64,000 bases of DNA from Chloroflexota bacterium (GTDB lineage: Bacteria > Chloroflexota > Dehalococcoidia > FW602-bin16): assembly GCA_004297765.1 (NCBI GenBank), contig SCTZ01000073.1, positions 59,924-123,923 of the forward strand, in the 5' to 3' direction. How positions within the stretch are numbered: position 1 is the stretch's first letter; each line of letters opens with the position of its first letter. The notes below the pieces were generated by a model. It saw only the letters and a program-made list of their open reading frames with translations, searched no databases and was not told the DNA's origin. Shown here one piece after another: positions 1-7,969 of this stretch. Made by a program: the position numbers and the translations under genes.

Positions 1-55
1 CTCCGGATCAATCCTCTCGTGTGTTCCGTGTACGCTCCACGTAGCCGATCAGTCC

Positions 56-86
56 GATCAGTCGGATCGGACCGATCCGACTGATC
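56..86. repeat. Near-perfect palindrome of the GATCGG/CCGATC family (copy 1)
   Basis: Two 15-bp arms (GATCAGTCGGATCGG and its complement) flank one central base, just downstream of the cytochrome oxidase genes. Related GATCGG/CCGATC-rich palindromes occur at 34288-34321 and 38152-38185. There is no T-run, so it is not a standard intrinsic terminator, although it could stop or stabilise the oxidase transcript. Bases 1-133 otherwise hold no recognisable gene. Confidence 0.75.
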
Positions 87-133
87 GGTCCCACGCGTCG
101 TCTTTCGCGGGACAAATCACACTTATCGTAACA

Positions 134-1777
134 CTAGTGCCGATGCCCCCAGTCAGGAGTCTCGGGATGCTTCTGGTCCCACAGCGGGCGCCGGCTCCGA
201 ACCTCGGGCAGGCGCTCGAAGTTGTGCGGCGGCGGCGGCGAGGAGGTGGACCACTCCAGCGTCCAGGCATCCCATGGATCGTCCCCCGCGACCTGCCCGT
301 TTCGTACGCTTGCGAAGAAGTTCCACAAAAAGACGATCACCGAGAGCGCAATGATGAACCCACCGATGGTCGAGATGAAGTTCGGCGTATCCCAGCCCAG
401 GCCAGGGGCGTAAGTGTAGACACGACGGGGCATGCCGAGCAGACCCATGATATGCATCGGGAAGAATGTGAGGTTGAAGCCGATAAATGTCAGCCAGAAG
501 TGCAGCGTGCCCAATCCATCCTTGAGCAGGCGCCCTGTAAACTTTGGCATCCAATAATAGAGGCCGGCGAACAGCCCGAATAGCGCACCGCCGAAGAGCA
601 CGTAGTGGAAATGGGCCGGCACGAAGTAGCTGTCGGTTACCTGCCAATCGAATGGTACCGTGGCCACAAAGACGCCCGTTATTCCGCCGACAACGAACTG
701 ACCGATGAAGCCGAGAGCGAAGAGCATGGGCGGCTTCAGAATGAGGTTGCCCCGCCAGATGGTACCGAGCCAGTTGAAGATCTTCACACCCGTAGGCACA
801 GCGATGGCAAAACTGGTGGCTGCGAAGAAAGCCTGCACGACTACCGGCAGACCGACCGCGAACATGTGATGGGCCCAGACCGTGAAGCTCAAGAAGCCGA
901 TGGCAACGGTAGACCAGGCGATGAAAGGATAACCGAATATCGGCTTGCGGGAGAAGGGAGGCAAAACCTCCGAGATGATCCCGAAGGCGGGCAGGATCAA
1001 GATGTACACTTCTGGATGGCCGAAAGCCCAGAACAGATGCTGCCAAAGAATTGGGTCGCCGCCGCCGGCCGCAATGTAGAAACTGGCACCCAGGTTGCGG
1101 TCGATGAGCAGCAGCAGCGCCGCGACGGTAATGCTGGGAAAGGCGAAGATGATGATCAGGCTGGTGACTAGCATCGCCCACACAAAGAGCGGCATCAGGT
1201 TGAAAGTCATGCCGTGGGAGCGCAGCGATGTAATGGTGACCACGAAGTTGATGGCACCGGCCGTCGAGCTGATGCCCAGTAACAATATGGCCAGCGCCCA
1301 GAAATCCATATTCAGACCAGGCGAGAACTTCAGCTCCGTCAAGGGCGCGTAGGCGAACCAGCCCGCATTGGGCGCGGCTCCCAGCAGGAAACTGGAGTAC
1401 ATGAAGAGACCACCGAAGAGGAAGACCCAGTAACCGAAGGCATTAAGGCGAGGGAAGCTCATGTCTCGCGCGCCGATCATCAAGGGCACCATGTAGTTGG
1501 CCATTCCGGTGAAGAACGGCATGACGAAAAGAAAGATCATGGTGGTGCCATGCATTGTGAAGATCTGGTTGTACGCCTCAGGCCCCAGAAAGGTACTGCG
1601 AGAGGTGGCGAGTTGTACGCGCATGAGCATGGCCTCGACGACACCCGCCAGGAGGAACGCGAAGGCGGTGACCATGTAGAGGCTGCCGATTCGCTTGTGA
1701 TCCGTCGTGGCGATCCACGACAAAAAGCCGGATCCCTCCCTTAGACCCGTGGGCATGGCGCCCGCGTGGCTGGCCAT
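134..1777 (-). CDS. ctaD: Cytochrome c oxidase subunit I
   Basis: This is the catalytic haem-copper subunit of an aa3/caa3-type terminal oxidase, which reduces O2 to water and pumps protons across the membrane. The 547-residue length is normal for the family, and about 12 membrane segments can be seen. Signature ligands are present: the low-spin haem His in FTMHGTTM, the Cu-B and Tyr region AFGHPEVYILI, the Cu-B pair WAHHMF, and the haem a3/a pair PAHFHYVLFGG. The Glu in GHPEVY points to the A1 (D-channel Glu) type. The ATG is preceded by GGGAGGAAG at good spacing. It lies 25 bp downstream of ctaC on the same strand and is almost certainly co-transcribed with it. No subunit III gene follows before the window edge. 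Confidence 0.97.
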   Translation of the reverse strand: MASHAGAMPTGLREGSGFLSWIATTDHKRIGSLYMVTAFAFLLAGVVEAMLMRVQLATSRSTFLGPEAYNQIFTMHGTTMIFLFVMPFFTGMANYMVPLMIGARDMSFPRLNAFGYWVFLFGGLFMYSSFLLGAAPNAGWFAYAPLTELKFSPGLNMDFWALAILLLGISSTAGAINFVVTITSLRSHGMTFNLMPLFVWAMLVTSLIIIFAFPSITVAALLLLIDRNLGASFYIAAGGGDPILWQHLFWAFGHPEVYILILPAFGIISEVLPPFSRKPIFGYPFIAWSTVAIGFLSFTVWAHHMFAVGLPVVVQAFFAATSFAIAVPTGVKIFNWLGTIWRGNLILKPPMLFALGFIGQFVVGGITGVFVATVPFDWQVTDSYFVPAHFHYVLFGGALFGLFAGLYYWMPKFTGRLLKDGLGTLHFWLTFIGFNLTFFPMHIMGLLGMPRRVYTYAPGLGWDTPNFISTIGGFIIALSVIVFLWNFFASVRNGQVAGDDPWDAWTLEWSTSSPPPPHNFERLPEVRSRRPLWDQKHPETPDWGHRH

Positions 1778-1802
1778 CGATCACTTCCTCCCGTGTGGCT
1801 CG

Positions 1803-2834
1803 TTACTTCAGCGTCTCCAGATAAGCCACCAGATCCTGAATTGCGTCCTGCCTCAACGGCGGGATAACCATCTTGTTATGGGGCTTGACGGCCTGGGGAT
1901 CCTCCAGCCAAGTGGCCAGATTCTCGGGTGTGTTTTCCAAGGTGAGCGCGGCAATAGTCCTGCGACTGGCGAAGTGGGTCAGATCCGGCCCGATCTTCGC
2001 CTGAGCTCTGGTGCCCTGGATAGTATGGCACGTGAAGCAGGGAGACGTCGAGACGAATACCTGTGCTCCCCGTGCAGCCGGGCCCGTGGTCGGCACCTCG
2101 GGTACCGTCTGCATCTCCTTGACCCAGTTGTCGAACGTCTCACTCGAATCGACGACAACCTCGAAACCCATGTTGGCGTGCTGAGCCCCGCAGAACTCGG
2201 CACATTGACCCCTATAGACGCCGGGCTGATTAGGCGTGAAGCGCAGGAAGTTGCTGTGCCCGGGTATCACATCTATCTTGCCGGCTAGCTGGGGAGCCCA
2301 GAAACTGTGGATGACGTCGGCTGAGACAACCTCGATTTCAACGGGGTAATCGGCCGGCACGTGCAGGTCAGTGGCCGTAACGATGTTCAGGTCAGGGTAC
2401 TCAATCTGCCAGAACCACTGATGCCCGGTCACCAGCACGCGAAGAGGACTCTGCTGACGCTCCGTTACCGCGACCATGGTCGAGGCTGTGGCCACGAAGA
2501 CGCCCGCGAGGATCAGGGCAGGCGCCAGGGTCCAGGCCGTTTCAAGAGTCCAGTGACCATGGATCTGCGGCGGCTGGGGCGAGTCAGGCCGCTGGCGGAA
2601 GCGAATGATCGAGTAGATCAGCACGGTCTCCACGCCGATGAAGATGACGGCGGCCACTGCGAAGACGCCCCAGAACAAGCCGGCGATCTGGCTGCCCTGG
2701 GGCGAGGCTGGCGATAGCACGGAGGGCGCTCCTGAGCAACCGGACAGCATCGAGGAGAGGACGATAGCAAGTCCCGACCCAAGAAGAATTCCGGGCGTCC
2801 GTCGGTAGGGATGCTTGTTACAGAGCGACGACAC
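1803..2834 (-). CDS. ctaC: Cytochrome c oxidase subunit II with fused cytochrome c domain (caa3 type)
   Basis: This subunit accepts electrons from cytochrome c through a binuclear Cu-A centre. The chosen GTG start has AGGAGGGAAC directly upstream. It gives a lipoprotein-like signal (hydrophobic stretch, then LSGC), a second membrane segment (LFWGVFAVAAVIFIGVETVL), and a cupredoxin domain with the Cu-A motif CAEFCGAQHANMGF. A C-terminal cytochrome c domain follows, with haem motif CFTCHTIQG and a distal Met in HNKMVIPP. The frame is open further upstream, but that extension has no membrane or cupredoxin character and lacks a convincing ribosome site. It is the first gene of the minus-strand oxidase operon with ctaD. 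Confidence 0.95.
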   Translation of the reverse strand: MSSLCNKHPYRRTPGILLGSGLAIVLSSMLSGCSGAPSVLSPASPQGSQIAGLFWGVFAVAAVIFIGVETVLIYSIIRFRQRPDSPQPPQIHGHWTLETAWTLAPALILAGVFVATASTMVAVTERQQSPLRVLVTGHQWFWQIEYPDLNIVTATDLHVPADYPVEIEVVSADVIHSFWAPQLAGKIDVIPGHSNFLRFTPNQPGVYRGQCAEFCGAQHANMGFEVVVDSSETFDNWVKEMQTVPEVPTTGPAARGAQVFVSTSPCFTCHTIQGTRAQAKIGPDLTHFASRRTIAALTLENTPENLATWLEDPQAVKPHNKMVIPPLRQDAIQDLVAYLETLK

Positions 2835-2940
2835 GTTCCCTCCTGGCTCGACCCTGTTGATGGCTGCGCTGTCGGTGGGAGTCCGGCCGTAAGTCTGGTC
2901 TGGAGCACTCGGGCCCGTAACCCGTTGGCCCCTACTATCG

Positions 2941-2946
2941 ATTATA
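2941..2946 (-). promoter_or_regulatory. Candidate -10 element for the ctaC-ctaD operon
   Basis: The minus strand reads TATAAT about 107 bp upstream of the ctaC GTG, within the 230-bp divergent spacer to ctaG. No good -35 hexamer lies at standard spacing, so this is a tentative call. Confidence 0.35.
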
Positions 2947-3064
2947 CTATGAATTAGATGTTGCACGGGACTAGCGGCTTTTCGCCAGGTCGCGAAAAGA
3001 CAGAGTCTGGAGGCGCAGTGCTGCTCGATGGGGGAACTCACGCGATGCTGAGTGAGAGCCAGGG

Positions 3065-3916
3065 GTGAAGCTGTGGTGGCAAGCGCTTCAGCCACTCGTT
3101 CCGGGGCTGCCACATGGCGCGGGACATGAGGACCCAGGGCAGTGGAGCTGGGAGCCTAGCATCGTCGTCGGTACGGCGGTCCTGGTGGGAGCTTACCTGT
3201 ACGGCGTCGGTCCACTCCGACGCAGGTACGGCTGGGCGGATAGGGTCGATCCCTGGCAAGTGGCCCTCTTCCTTCTCGGAAATCTGATCCTGCTTCTCAC
3301 TCTGGTCTCGCCGCTGGACGTACTGAGCGACGACTACCTGTTCAGCGCTCACATGGTACAACACGTCCTGCTGGTCGCGATCGTGCCACCTTTGTGGCTG
3401 CTTGGAACCCCCGACTGGCTCCTGCGGCCGCTTCTCAAGCCCCCTTTCGTCCTCCGCTTGGGACGGTTCCTGACCCACCCCTATGTGGCCTTTATCATAT
3501 TCAACCTGACCTTCTGGCTCTGGCATTGGCCCGTCCTGTACGACCTGGCCCTGACCAGTGAGCCTGTGCACGCACTGCAGCACCTGACTTTTCTAATCAC
3601 GGCCGTGATCAGTTGGTGGCCTGTTCTCAGCCCTCTGCCAGAGCTGCCGCGGCTCAGCCCTCCAATGCAGGTGGCGTATCTTTTCGCGATCTGCCAACCC
3701 AACGTCACCCTTGGCGCCCTGTTTGTTTTCTCGCGCGGTCCCCTATACCAGGGCTACCTGGACGCACCACCCTTGTTCGGCATCTCGCCCGTGATGGATC
3801 AGCAGATCGGCGGCCTCATCATGTGGATCCCTGGCAACCTGATTTATCTGGTTGCACTCTCGATCATTCTGCTGAGATGGCTGCACCAGTCGCAACCGGG
3901 ACGCGCACTTGGATGA
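3065..3916 (+). CDS. ctaG: Cytochrome c oxidase assembly protein, caa3-type CtaG
   Basis: This polytopic membrane protein of the caa3_CtaG family (PF09678 type) is required for maturation of caa3 oxidase, probably copper insertion. It is 283 residues with about seven hydrophobic segments. Family-like features include histidines in SAHMVQHVLLVAIVPPL, LWHWPVLYDLAL and EPVHALQHLTFL, and the C-terminal MDQQIGGLIMWIPG segment typical of this family. The start is a GTG. The gene is divergent from ctaC-ctaD across 230 bp, which fits a shared role in oxidase biogenesis. Confidence 0.92.
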   Translation: MKLWWQALQPLVPGLPHGAGHEDPGQWSWEPSIVVGTAVLVGAYLYGVGPLRRRYGWADRVDPWQVALFLLGNLILLLTLVSPLDVLSDDYLFSAHMVQHVLLVAIVPPLWLLGTPDWLLRPLLKPPFVLRLGRFLTHPYVAFIIFNLTFWLWHWPVLYDLALTSEPVHALQHLTFLITAVISWWPVLSPLPELPRLSPPMQVAYLFAICQPNVTLGALFVFSRGPLYQGYLDAPPLFGISPVMDQQIGGLIMWIPGNLIYLVALSIILLRWLHQSQPGRALG

Positions 3917-3939
3917 TACGAACGCATCATATCCTGCGC

Positions 3940-3968
3940 TTGCCGGCTAGAGCGATCTGTGTTACCAT
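3940..3968 (+). promoter_or_regulatory. Promoter giving a near-leaderless start for the HgdB-like gene
   Basis: TTGCCG (3940-3945) and TACCAT (3963-3968) are separated by exactly 17 bp. Transcription would start about 3975, only a few bases before the ATG at 3978. This fits the absence of a clear Shine-Dalgarno sequence there. Confidence 0.45.
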
Positions 3969-3977
3969 GCACCAGAA

Positions 3978-5096
3978 ATGGTGGATAACAAGAAGAAGAT
4001 CGTCAGCTTCCCTCACATGGGCAACATATACGTGCCCATGCAGGTCCTATTCCGGCAGTTGGATATCGAGTACGTCGTGCCCCCCTTCTGCAACGGGCGG
4101 GGCATGGCCTGGGGCTCCAAATACTCGCCCGAGTTTGTCTGCATCCCCTACAAGCAGGTGCTGGGCAACTACCTGGAGGCCGTGGAGATGGGGGCCAACG
4201 TCCTCATCTTGCTCGGCGGCCCGGGCAACTGCCGGTTTGGGTACTACAGCATCCTGCAGCGCAAGGTTTTCGCGGAGTTGGGCTACGACGTCGAGTTGCT
4301 CACGCCGGTCATCAGCAGCCGCACGATCAGCGGCGTGACCGACATTCTGAAGCAGATGTCGCCCCGCAACCCGTCGACCTGGGAGTGCGTGCAGGCCATC
4401 TTCCTCGCCCTCTCCGTGCTGCACGACATCGACGAGGTCGAGCGTAAGCTGCAATGGATCCGCGCTCGGGAGATCACGAACGGCTCCGCGGACAAGGTCT
4501 TCGAGAAGATCGCCGACAGGATGAGCCGCGTCACGGGTCTGGGAGAGCTCAAGCGGGTCAAGAAGGAGTCGCTTGAACAACTGGGCGACGTGCCCATCGA
4601 TCCAAAGCTGAATCCGTTGCGCGTCAACATTGTGGGCGAGATCTACGTCGTCCACGAGCCTTACGTGAACAAGAACATAGAGGTCGAGCTGGGCAAGCGC
4701 CGCGTGGAGGTGACGCGAGCCGAGCAACTAAGCCAGTGGATCGTGCTCTCCCCAGCCCTGGTGCTGGACGCTCTGGGATTGGGGCACGAGGCCCGTATCG
4801 CCAGAGCTGCACGCGGCTACCTCGACCACCTGCACGGTGAGACCATCGGCCAGACCGTCATGGCCAAGCGTCAGAACTTCGACGGCGTGGTCCACCTCGC
4901 ACCGTTCGTCTGCACCCCCGAGATCGTCAACGAGAACATCCTGCCACGCCTGCGGCAGGACATCGACATACCGGTGCTGAGCCTGATCCTGGACGAGCAT
5001 ACGGCCGAGGCCGGACAACTGGTCAGGGTGGAGGCCTTCATCGATCTCCTGGAGCGCCGTCGGCGCACACGGGCGGGCGTTCCGGCACGTCGATAG
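3978..5096 (+). CDS. 2-hydroxyacyl-CoA dehydratase-like (HgdB/COG3581-type) protein
   Basis: The 372-residue protein resembles the family of 2-hydroxyacyl-CoA dehydratase components and the related domain (DUF2229/COG3581) found in activase-type proteins, which carry a 4Fe-4S cluster. Visible family features are the N-terminal FPHMGNIYVPMQVLF, conserved cysteines in PPFCNGRGMAW (C38), PEFVCIPYKQ (C55) and GGPGNCRFGYY (C85), a further Cys in LAPFVCTPEIV near residue 316, and the late Glu/Asp motif LILDEHTAEAG. It stands alone here, with no ATPase activator (HgdC) or second dehydratase subunit beside it. The substrate is therefore unknown, and an accessory role is as likely as catalysis. The ATG at 3978 has no clear ribosome-binding site. 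Confidence 0.75.
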   Translation: MVDNKKKIVSFPHMGNIYVPMQVLFRQLDIEYVVPPFCNGRGMAWGSKYSPEFVCIPYKQVLGNYLEAVEMGANVLILLGGPGNCRFGYYSILQRKVFAELGYDVELLTPVISSRTISGVTDILKQMSPRNPSTWECVQAIFLALSVLHDIDEVERKLQWIRAREITNGSADKVFEKIADRMSRVTGLGELKRVKKESLEQLGDVPIDPKLNPLRVNIVGEIYVVHEPYVNKNIEVELGKRRVEVTRAEQLSQWIVLSPALVLDALGLGHEARIARAARGYLDHLHGETIGQTVMAKRQNFDGVVHLAPFVCTPEIVNENILPRLRQDIDIPVLSLILDEHTAEAGQLVRVEAFIDLLERRRRTRAGVPARR

Positions 5097-5100
5097 CGTA

Positions 5101-5109
5101 TGTTATAAT
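5101..5109 (+). promoter_or_regulatory. Extended -10 promoter for the small CDS at 5144
   Basis: TGTTATAAT (5101-5109) is an extended -10 element (TG, one base, TATAAT), starting a few bases after the stop of the previous gene. The -35 region is poor, as is common with extended -10 promoters. Confidence 0.5.
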
Positions 5110-5143
5110 AAAGTCCATCAATCAAGTGTGGGAGCAAGTCCAC

Positions 5144-5311
5144 ATGTGCAAGACAAACCCGATCACGAAAGAGCACATCGAGCAAATGAAATCGTCGTTC
5201 CTCCGCCGGCTCGAAAACCCGAGCCTGACAGAGGAGCAGCGTCGGGCGCTGCAGGCGCAGTACGACTACCTGGTCGAGAACGCGAAGGAGACCCAGGGCG
5301 TCAACGTGTAA
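5144..5311 (+). CDS. Small hydrophilic helical protein, unknown function
   Basis: This 55-residue protein begins MCKTNPITKEHIEQM. Its charged, heptad-like sequence (EQMKSSFLRRLENPSLTEEQRRAL) suggests two helices with no membrane segment or catalytic motif. The ATG was preferred because GGGAG lies about 10 bases upstream; a GTG at 5126 in the same frame is possible. It has its own extended -10 promoter. I do not recognise the family. The codon pattern and well-placed signals suggest it is real. Confidence 0.55.
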   Translation: MCKTNPITKEHIEQMKSSFLRRLENPSLTEEQRRALQAQYDYLVENAKETQGVNV

Positions 5312-5340
5312 GGCCCCGGAACGCGCGGCACACGAGAGGA

Positions 5341-5359
5341 TCCATCCCGGCGGGATGGA
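5341..5359. terminator. Hairpin between the small CDS and rnpB
   Basis: TCCATCCCG and CGGGATGGA form a 9-bp perfect inverted repeat with a one-base loop. It lies just past the 3' end of the minus-strand RNase P RNA and 29 bases past the stop of the plus-strand CDS. It lacks a proper T-run on either strand and may act as a bidirectional stop or processing signal. Confidence 0.4.
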
Positions 5360-5368
5360 GAAGAAAAG

Positions 5369-5914
5369 CCCAAGCAGATCGATAAGCCGAATTCTGTAGC
5401 CTGGGTAGGGGTGGGATAGGGGCTGGTTGTCATCCCCCACATCCGCACGCGGCGGTCCACAACCTCACAACCACAACTCCTTCGCGGCCACGAAGGAGCC
5501 GACTTCCAAACCCCTATCCGACCCCTGCCCAGGTGGTGACCATCAATCTAGGATGACGGTCTCCCGCCATCTCAAGCGACCTACCCGAGGACAGAACGGG
5601 CGCGTCTTTAGCGTCCTCCTATTTGGTCTTGCTCCAAGCGGGGTTTGCCCAGCCAACTGGTCACCCAGTTGCCGGTGAGCTCTTACCTCACCATTTCGCC
5701 CTTACCGCAGAGAACCCGAAAGCCGCTACACCAAACGGTCAGCGGCTTTCACCATAGAGACCATTTCAGATCTTGCCGGCTGTCCTCCTGCGGCGGTATG
5801 TTTCTGTGGCACTTTCCGGGGGTCGTCCCCCCTGGGTGTTACCCAGCGCCCCGCCCGTTGGAGTTCGGACTTTCCTCCCCGCCGAAGCGGGGCGGTCACC
5901 TGATCTGCTTGGAC
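5369..5914 (-). ncRNA. rnpB: RNase P RNA (catalytic RNA component)
   Basis: This is the catalytic RNA that removes tRNA 5' leaders. Read on the minus strand it contains the invariant blocks GAGGAAAGTCCGAACTCC near the 5' end, then ACAGAAACATACCGCC, then GGTAAGGGCGAAATGGTGAG followed by GTAAGAGCTCACC, and finally ACAGAATTCGGCTTA at the 3' end. The ends were set by the P1 helix: CCAAGCAGATC at the 5' end pairs with GATCTGCTTGG at the 3' end. At about 545 nt it is long for a bacterial type A RNA, because of extended internal arms around 5470-5600. A strong promoter lies just upstream. Confidence 0.95.
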
Positions 5915-5921
5915 CAATCAT

Positions 5922-5950
5922 AGTGTAGCATACAGTCCTGGTCCCGTCAA
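5922..5950 (-). promoter_or_regulatory. rnpB promoter
   Basis: On the minus strand TTGACG (5950-5945) and TACACT (5927-5922) are separated by 17 bp. The predicted start falls at about 5915, matching the P1-defined 5' end of RNase P RNA. Confidence 0.8.
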
Positions 5951-5998
5951 CGCGCGCCAGGCTGCTTGATTTCTCTTGGGGAGGAGAATCGCTGCTCT

Positions 5999-6700
5999 CT
6001 ATGTCACGTAGAGGATGCGGCCACAACTGCCACAGCGGATGGGCTCAGGACTGGTGCGGGCTCGATGAATTTCCACGGTGGACATGCTGATGCGGCAGCC
6101 AGCGCACATGCTGCGCTCGACCTTCGCCACAGCTTTGCCCGCCCGTTCTTTGCGCAAAGTCGTGTACAGCCGGTAATCAGACTGCGGGATTCTCTCCATC
6201 AGCGTTGCGCGGCGCGCCTCCGATCTAGCGAGATCCTGTTTCAGTCGCTGACGCTCGGCCTCCAATTGCTCGTGCTCGCCGCGCCAACGCTGCTCCAGTT
6301 GGTCCAGCTCGGCCAGCTCAGTACCGCATTCCCGCTCGACCTCTTCCAGCTCGAGCATCAACTCCAGCAGGCCATCCTCCACCTTGCTACGCTGTTTCTT
6401 GAGAGCATCCGCCTCCTGCTGGAAGCCACTCAACTCCTTGGGGTTGCGCACCCGCCCCGAGTAGAGCTTGTCGTCCAGCTCCGCGATCTTCTCACGAAGA
6501 TCCTCCGACGTGTACTCCAGCTCGCGCTGCCGCTTTCTGAGGGCTTGGTCTTTCTCCCTCTGAGCGCCGAGCCTCTCACGTGCCTCGATCAGCCACTCGG
6601 GCTCCTGAAGTCGTTCCTCGACGCGCGCTAGCTCCTCGGTCTTCTCGTCGATCTCCAGATCAGCCATCTGCAGTTCGTATAGCTGTTGTGTCCTGCCCAC
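5999..6700 (-). CDS. Coiled-coil protein with C-terminal C4 zinc ribbon (COG1579 type)
   Basis: The 233-residue protein has a long charged coiled coil (about residues 5-175, rich in Glu/Lys/Arg heptads), then a C-terminal zinc ribbon with paired motifs CAGC and CGSC about 25 residues apart. This is the architecture of the COG1579 predicted nucleic-acid-binding family. The motif RNPKELSGFQQE in the middle is also family-like. The GTG start has GGAGGG upstream. Its molecular role is not established. It is on the same strand as the ferredoxin group at 6899-7496 but separated from it by about 200 bp. Confidence 0.8.
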   Translation of the reverse strand: MGRTQQLYELQMADLEIDEKTEELARVEERLQEPEWLIEARERLGAQREKDQALRKRQRELEYTSEDLREKIAELDDKLYSGRVRNPKELSGFQQEADALKKQRSKVEDGLLELMLELEEVERECGTELAELDQLEQRWRGEHEQLEAERQRLKQDLARSEARRATLMERIPQSDYRLYTTLRKERAGKAVAKVERSMCAGCRISMSTVEIHRARTSPEPIRCGSCGRILYVT

Positions 6701-6898
6701 CTGGTGCCCTCCACGACGGTATAGGCGTGCACAGTCACGTATTGTAGGCCATTCGTCCGCCTATGTAAACCTGGCTGGCACACGGGAGGGCACACCGCAT
6801 CCCGCCTAAGCACATATCCAAAAGAAAGGCATGTTCTGGGGACACCCCAGACCCCGCCAGGCGCTGCGCCCTGGACCCGCCGACTTTTGGCGAGGTGC

Positions 6899-7099
6899 TT
6901 AGACGAAGTAGAATGCCCGCATCGGGCATCCGTTCATGCATTTCGTGCAGCCTCGGCAGCGAAACGGATCGATCACCGGCATGTCAAGCGGCTCTTCCTG
7001 GTAGATAGCCTTGGTCGGGCAATCCTTGCGGGCCGCGCAGACGCCATTCGCGCACTGCTCGGGCTGACATTTGTCTACGTTGAGCATGGCCTTAGGCAT
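6899..7099 (-). CDS. Small two-cluster ferredoxin-like protein
   Basis: The 66-residue protein has two cysteine groups. The first, CQPEQCANGVCAARKDCP, is atypical (C-x4-C-x4-C-x5-CP), somewhat like the N-terminal iron-sulfur region of ABCE1. The second, CRGCTKCMNGCP, is a classic CxxCxxCxxxCP 4Fe-4S motif. Together they could hold two 4Fe-4S clusters and carry electrons. It starts ATG 3 bp after the stop of the 49-residue protein at 7103-7252, so the three small genes probably form one transcript. The electron partner is unknown. Confidence 0.75.
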   Translation of the reverse strand: MPKAMLNVDKCQPEQCANGVCAARKDCPTKAIYQEEPLDMPVIDPFRCRGCTKCMNGCPMRAFYFV

Positions 7100-7102
7100 A
7101 GC

Positions 7103-7252
7103 TTACTTTCCCTCACGACGGGCTTCCTCCAGCTCGTCCTCCAGCCGTTCGAGCTCGGCCAGCATGGAGGGCGGCACGGAGTGGGCCGGCCAACGCCTCT
7201 GCAGGTCGCTCAGCCGGGATTCCAACTCCTTGATTGTCTCGCTATTAGCCAT
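7103..7252 (-). CDS. Tiny coiled-coil protein, unknown
   Basis: The 49-residue protein begins MANSETIKELESRLSDLQRR and ends LERLEDELEEARREGK, a clear amphipathic coiled coil. Its ATG overlaps the 3' end of the upstream gene by 8 bp, so translation is likely coupled. The frame stays open upstream of this ATG, but that part overlaps a better-supported gene. The function is not recognised; it may be a scaffold or partner of the neighbouring ferredoxin. Confidence 0.6.
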   Translation of the reverse strand: MANSETIKELESRLSDLQRRWPAHSVPPSMLAELERLEDELEEARREGK

Positions 7253-7496
7253 GGACGTCAACCCCCGCGGCTGACAAGGCCCTGTCCAGGGCCGCGATAC
7301 GCTCGCGCAGACGGGTCTCGTCCCGATCCCACGCGGCGCGCAGGGACGCGACCTTGCTCGCACCGAGATGTGCTCCGGTCTGGCCCAGGACGAACATCCG
7401 CTCGTCGAGAACATCCTCGAGCATGGATTGCGCGGTATCTCGCTCCTTCAGCAACTGATCGACCGATAGTTGACTGAGATCCTCGCTTGCATCCAT
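7245..7496 (-). CDS. Small helical protein, unknown
   Basis: The 83-residue protein begins MDASEDLSQLSVDQLL and is predicted largely helical, with charged heptads (LRERIAALDRALSAAG) at the C-terminus. The ATG was chosen because AGGAGGG lies 9 bases upstream. It is the first gene of the three-gene minus-strand set that ends with the ferredoxin, and its stop overlaps the start of the next gene. No enzyme motif is visible. Confidence 0.6.
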   Translation of the reverse strand: MDASEDLSQLSVDQLLKERDTAQSMLEDVLDERMFVLGQTGAHLGASKVASLRAAWDRDETRLRERIAALDRALSAAGVDVHG

Positions 7497-7524
7497 CCGT
7501 GCATCCCTCCTGTGAAGTAGCAAA

Positions 7525-7762
7525 TGCCAGTGTCTGACCACAGAGTAGACGCCACCTGTCACTCTGAGCGCCGCCTCTGTTTGTCACTCTGAGCGCCGCA
7601 GCGCGAAGAGTCTCCCGGTTGGTCGTCCCAGTAGCGCCTTCCTGCTAGCTCAGACAGGCTACATCCCTCCTCCGGGGAGATCCTTCGCTGCGGCTCAGGA
7701 TGACAGCCGAGCGCCCATCAGCACAATGGAAGCCTTACAAGCCTCTGTGGTCGAACACTGGC
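7525..7762. repeat. MITE-like inverted repeat, family A (copy 1, diverged)
   Basis: The outer ends read CCAGTGTCTGACCACAGAG and CTCTGTGGTCGAACACTGG, an imperfect terminal inverted repeat. Inside lies a second inverted pair built on GTCACTCTGAGCGCCGCAGCG. The same outer ends occur at 37281-37421, and the inner motif recurs at 12422-12546 and 45439-45546. No transposase gene is present, so it would be a non-autonomous element or a folded intergenic repeat. Confidence 0.75.
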
Positions 7763-7888
7763 GGCAAATCATTGAGGTTTCCGCTCTCCTTCCTGCTTTG
7801 CGCCAGGGGCATAGTAGCTATACCCCCACCCGGTATAATACCATACCCGCCCAGCTATGTCAAGTATCATAGTTATTATGAGACGCCC

Positions 7889-7917
7889 TTGACTACAGTA
7901 GGGGGGTACTGTATAAT
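7889..7917 (+). promoter_or_regulatory. Promoter of the FmdB-like zinc ribbon gene
   Basis: TTGACT (7889-7894) and TATAAT (7912-7917) are separated by 17 bp, a near-consensus sigma-70 promoter about 50 bp before the ATG at 7970. Confidence 0.8.
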
Positions 7918-7969
7918 CAGGTCGACGACGACCCGAACCGGTCTATCCCAATCAGAGAGGTGAGTCCGC

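Noticed and set aside
153..1181. Long open frame (342 codons) on the minus strand in another phase inside ctaD
   Set aside because: It is a shadow of ctaD; GC-rich third positions keep the alternative frame open and the sequence has no domain character.
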